Source: a virus
DNA length: 22,508 bases
Strand: one strand, 5' to 3'
IMG/VR virus record: IMGVR_UViG_3300047444_000412
Coordinates: 1-22,508 of that record
The notes below the pieces were generated by a model, which saw only the letters and a program-made list of their open reading frames with translations, had not been told where the DNA came from and did no database searches. Both the position numbers and the translations under genes were made by a program. Every line of letters starts with the position of its first letter. Position 1 is the first letter of the stretch. Below are positions 21,514-22,508 of the stretch, piece by piece.

Positions 21514-22508
21514 GCGTGCGCGCCCTTCTCCTGCTGGGAACGGCGATCGTATCGGGCTCGCCGCTGGCGCTCTCGATCACCGTCGTCACCTCGTCGGGTG
21601 CCGGCAGCGTCACGATCCCGGCCGGCTACAGCTTCTACACTGGCGAGGCGATCGGCTCGGGCGGCACGGGCTTCGGCAACAACACGGCGGCCAACCGTGC
21701 AGGCGGGGGCGGCGGCCAGTACGCCAGCAGCAACGCCCGAATCGCGGTCACGCCGGGCAACTCGATCTTCTATTCGGTCGGCGCCGCCGGCGGTGGCAAC
21801 GACAGCTGGGTGAACACCACCAACGCCGTTCCGACGCTCGCCTCGACGGGCTGCCGGGCTCGAGGCGGGACCAACGCCGCCAGCGCAACGGCCGGCATCG
21901 GCAGCACGGCGGGTGCGGTGGGCGCAGTGACGCGCAACGGCGCCAACGGCACGACCAACACCGGAGCGGTGGGCGGCGGCGGCAGCGGCTACTCGACCGC
22001 GGCCTCTGGCACCACGGCCGGCACCGACACCAGCAATCTCTCGGCGTCGATCATGGGCGGCGGGACCGGCGGCCCGTCGCTGGGCGCCGGCACGGCGCCG
22101 GGCGGCGGGGGCGGCAGCTCGGCCACCACGGGCACCAACCCGGCCGGCTCGATCGGTCGCGTCCGAATCGTGTTCTTCGGCACCAATGGCACGCTGTTCG
22201 ACTTCATGCCGGCGTCGATCCCGGTAGGCGGCGGACTGACGCGGGCCTCGTCGGGCACGCGCATCAATGTCTCCGGCACCCTGGTGAACGAAGTCAGCAA
22301 CGTGGCGCGCTTCACCTACGATGGTGTCAGCCACGCCCTCGAGGGCCTGCTGGTCGAGCCGTCGCGCACCAATCTCAACGGTGCGAGTGAAGACTTGAGC
22401 AACACCACGTTCAATGGAGCCTACCACGGGACCGTCACGCTCGCGTCCGGCACGGCTCCTGACAGCGCGAACACCGCCAATCTTTTGCAAGTGACCGGAT
22501 CCGGTAAT
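21510..22508 (+). CDS. Glycine-rich tail fibre / receptor-binding protein (partial, 3' end outside)
   Basis: The frame opened by the ATGA overlap at 21510 is uninterrupted for 333 codons to the window end. Residues 28-220 are Gly/Ala/Ser/Thr/Asn-rich, of the type SVTIPAGYSFYTGEAIGSGG, AGGGGGQYASSNARIAVTPG and SVGAAGGGND. This pattern of glycine runs between short beta-like strands is seen in phage adhesins with polyglycine-helix sandwiches. Residues 229-289 (LFDFMPAS..., GLTRASSGTRINVSGTLVNE, then ARFTYDG and GLLVEPSRTNL) match a widespread phage tail module that precedes a carbohydrate-binding-like domain, whose start (SEDLSNTTF) is visible. The hydrophobic N-terminus (ALLLLGTAIV) resembles a signal peptide, but secretion would be odd for a fibre. 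No T7-like anchor is present, unlike the two fibres upstream. Confidence 0.82.
   Translation, partial: MSVRALLLLGTAIVSGSPLALSITVVTSSGAGSVTIPAGYSFYTGEAIGSGGTGFGNNTAANRAGGGGGQYASSNARIAVTPGNSIFYSVGAAGGGNDSWVNTTNAVPTLASTGCRARGGTNAASATAGIGSTAGAVGAVTRNGANGTTNTGAVGGGGSGYSTAASGTTAGTDTSNLSASIMGGGTGGPSLGAGTAPGGGGGSSATTGTNPAGSIGRVRIVFFGTNGTLFDFMPASIPVGGGLTRASSGTRINVSGTLVNEVSNVARFTYDGVSHALEGLLVEPSRTNLNGASEDLSNTTFNGAYHGTVTLASGTAPDSANTANLLQVTGSGN

Noticed and set aside
21510-21575. Signal peptide at the start of the third fibre
   Set aside because: The hydrophobic stretch has only one Arg before it, and a secreted product is unlikely for a gene coupled inside a fibre operon.
19063-22508. Diversity-generating retroelement target in the fibre genes
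   Set aside because: No reverse transcriptase, no template repeat and no adenine-rich variable repeat pair is visible. The fibre repeats are diverged protein-level modules.
1-22508. tRNA genes, CRISPR arrays, insertion sequences, attachment sites
   Set aside because: None was seen on either strand by reading; nearly all bases are used by the structural genes.

Overview
The window is a contiguous, one-strand (+) structural (late) gene block of a tailed bacteriophage or prophage with a podovirus-type (T7-like) virion. The DNA is strongly GC-rich with C/G-ending codons, which fits a phage of a GC-rich proteobacterial host. An alphaproteobacterium is plausible, but nothing here proves the host. 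No integrase, replication, lysis, tRNA or host gene lies inside the window, so virulent and integrated lifestyles cannot be told apart.

Layout. 1-1702: the end of a gene that is probably the small terminase subunit, then the large terminase (packaging ATPase/nuclease). 1703-2433: two small genes; the first has an H...E...C pattern that could be a circularly permuted papain/NlpC-like enzyme. 2433-4190: portal. 4187-5297: three small genes, namely a Bbp19-like protein, a candidate Acb2/Tad1-type hairpin protein (a possible cyclic-nucleotide sponge) and a glycine-rich protein I cannot place. 5307-7525: scaffold, a leader with a possible sigma70-type promoter and a strong 12-bp hairpin, major capsid protein, and a small probable head accessory protein. 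7551-7588: a classic rho-independent terminator that closes the head module.

7603-10193: tail tubular proteins A and B. 10190-17861: three internal virion (DNA ejection) proteins equivalent in order and size class to T7 gp14, gp15 and gp16. 17862-22508: three tail-fibre-type genes. The first two share a T7-like N-terminal virion-anchoring domain, so they are tandem paralogues. The third has no anchor and a glycine-rich receptor-binding character, and it runs off the window end.

The genes are tightly packed and most junctions are ATGA or TGATG stop/start overlaps, suggesting translational coupling along one long late transcript. Together they encode DNA packaging (terminase, portal), the procapsid (scaffold, capsid), the short tail (tubular A/B), the ejection apparatus and host recognition (fibres). 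Placing the large terminase upstream of the portal differs from T7/Autographiviridae, where it follows the fibre gene, so this looks like another podovirus lineage with a T7-like tail. The most unusual items are the candidate Acb2-like gene, the candidate permuted papain-like gene, a recurrent AAAGAGA/TCTCTTT heptamer that falls in several reading frames, and the twin-anchor fibre locus.
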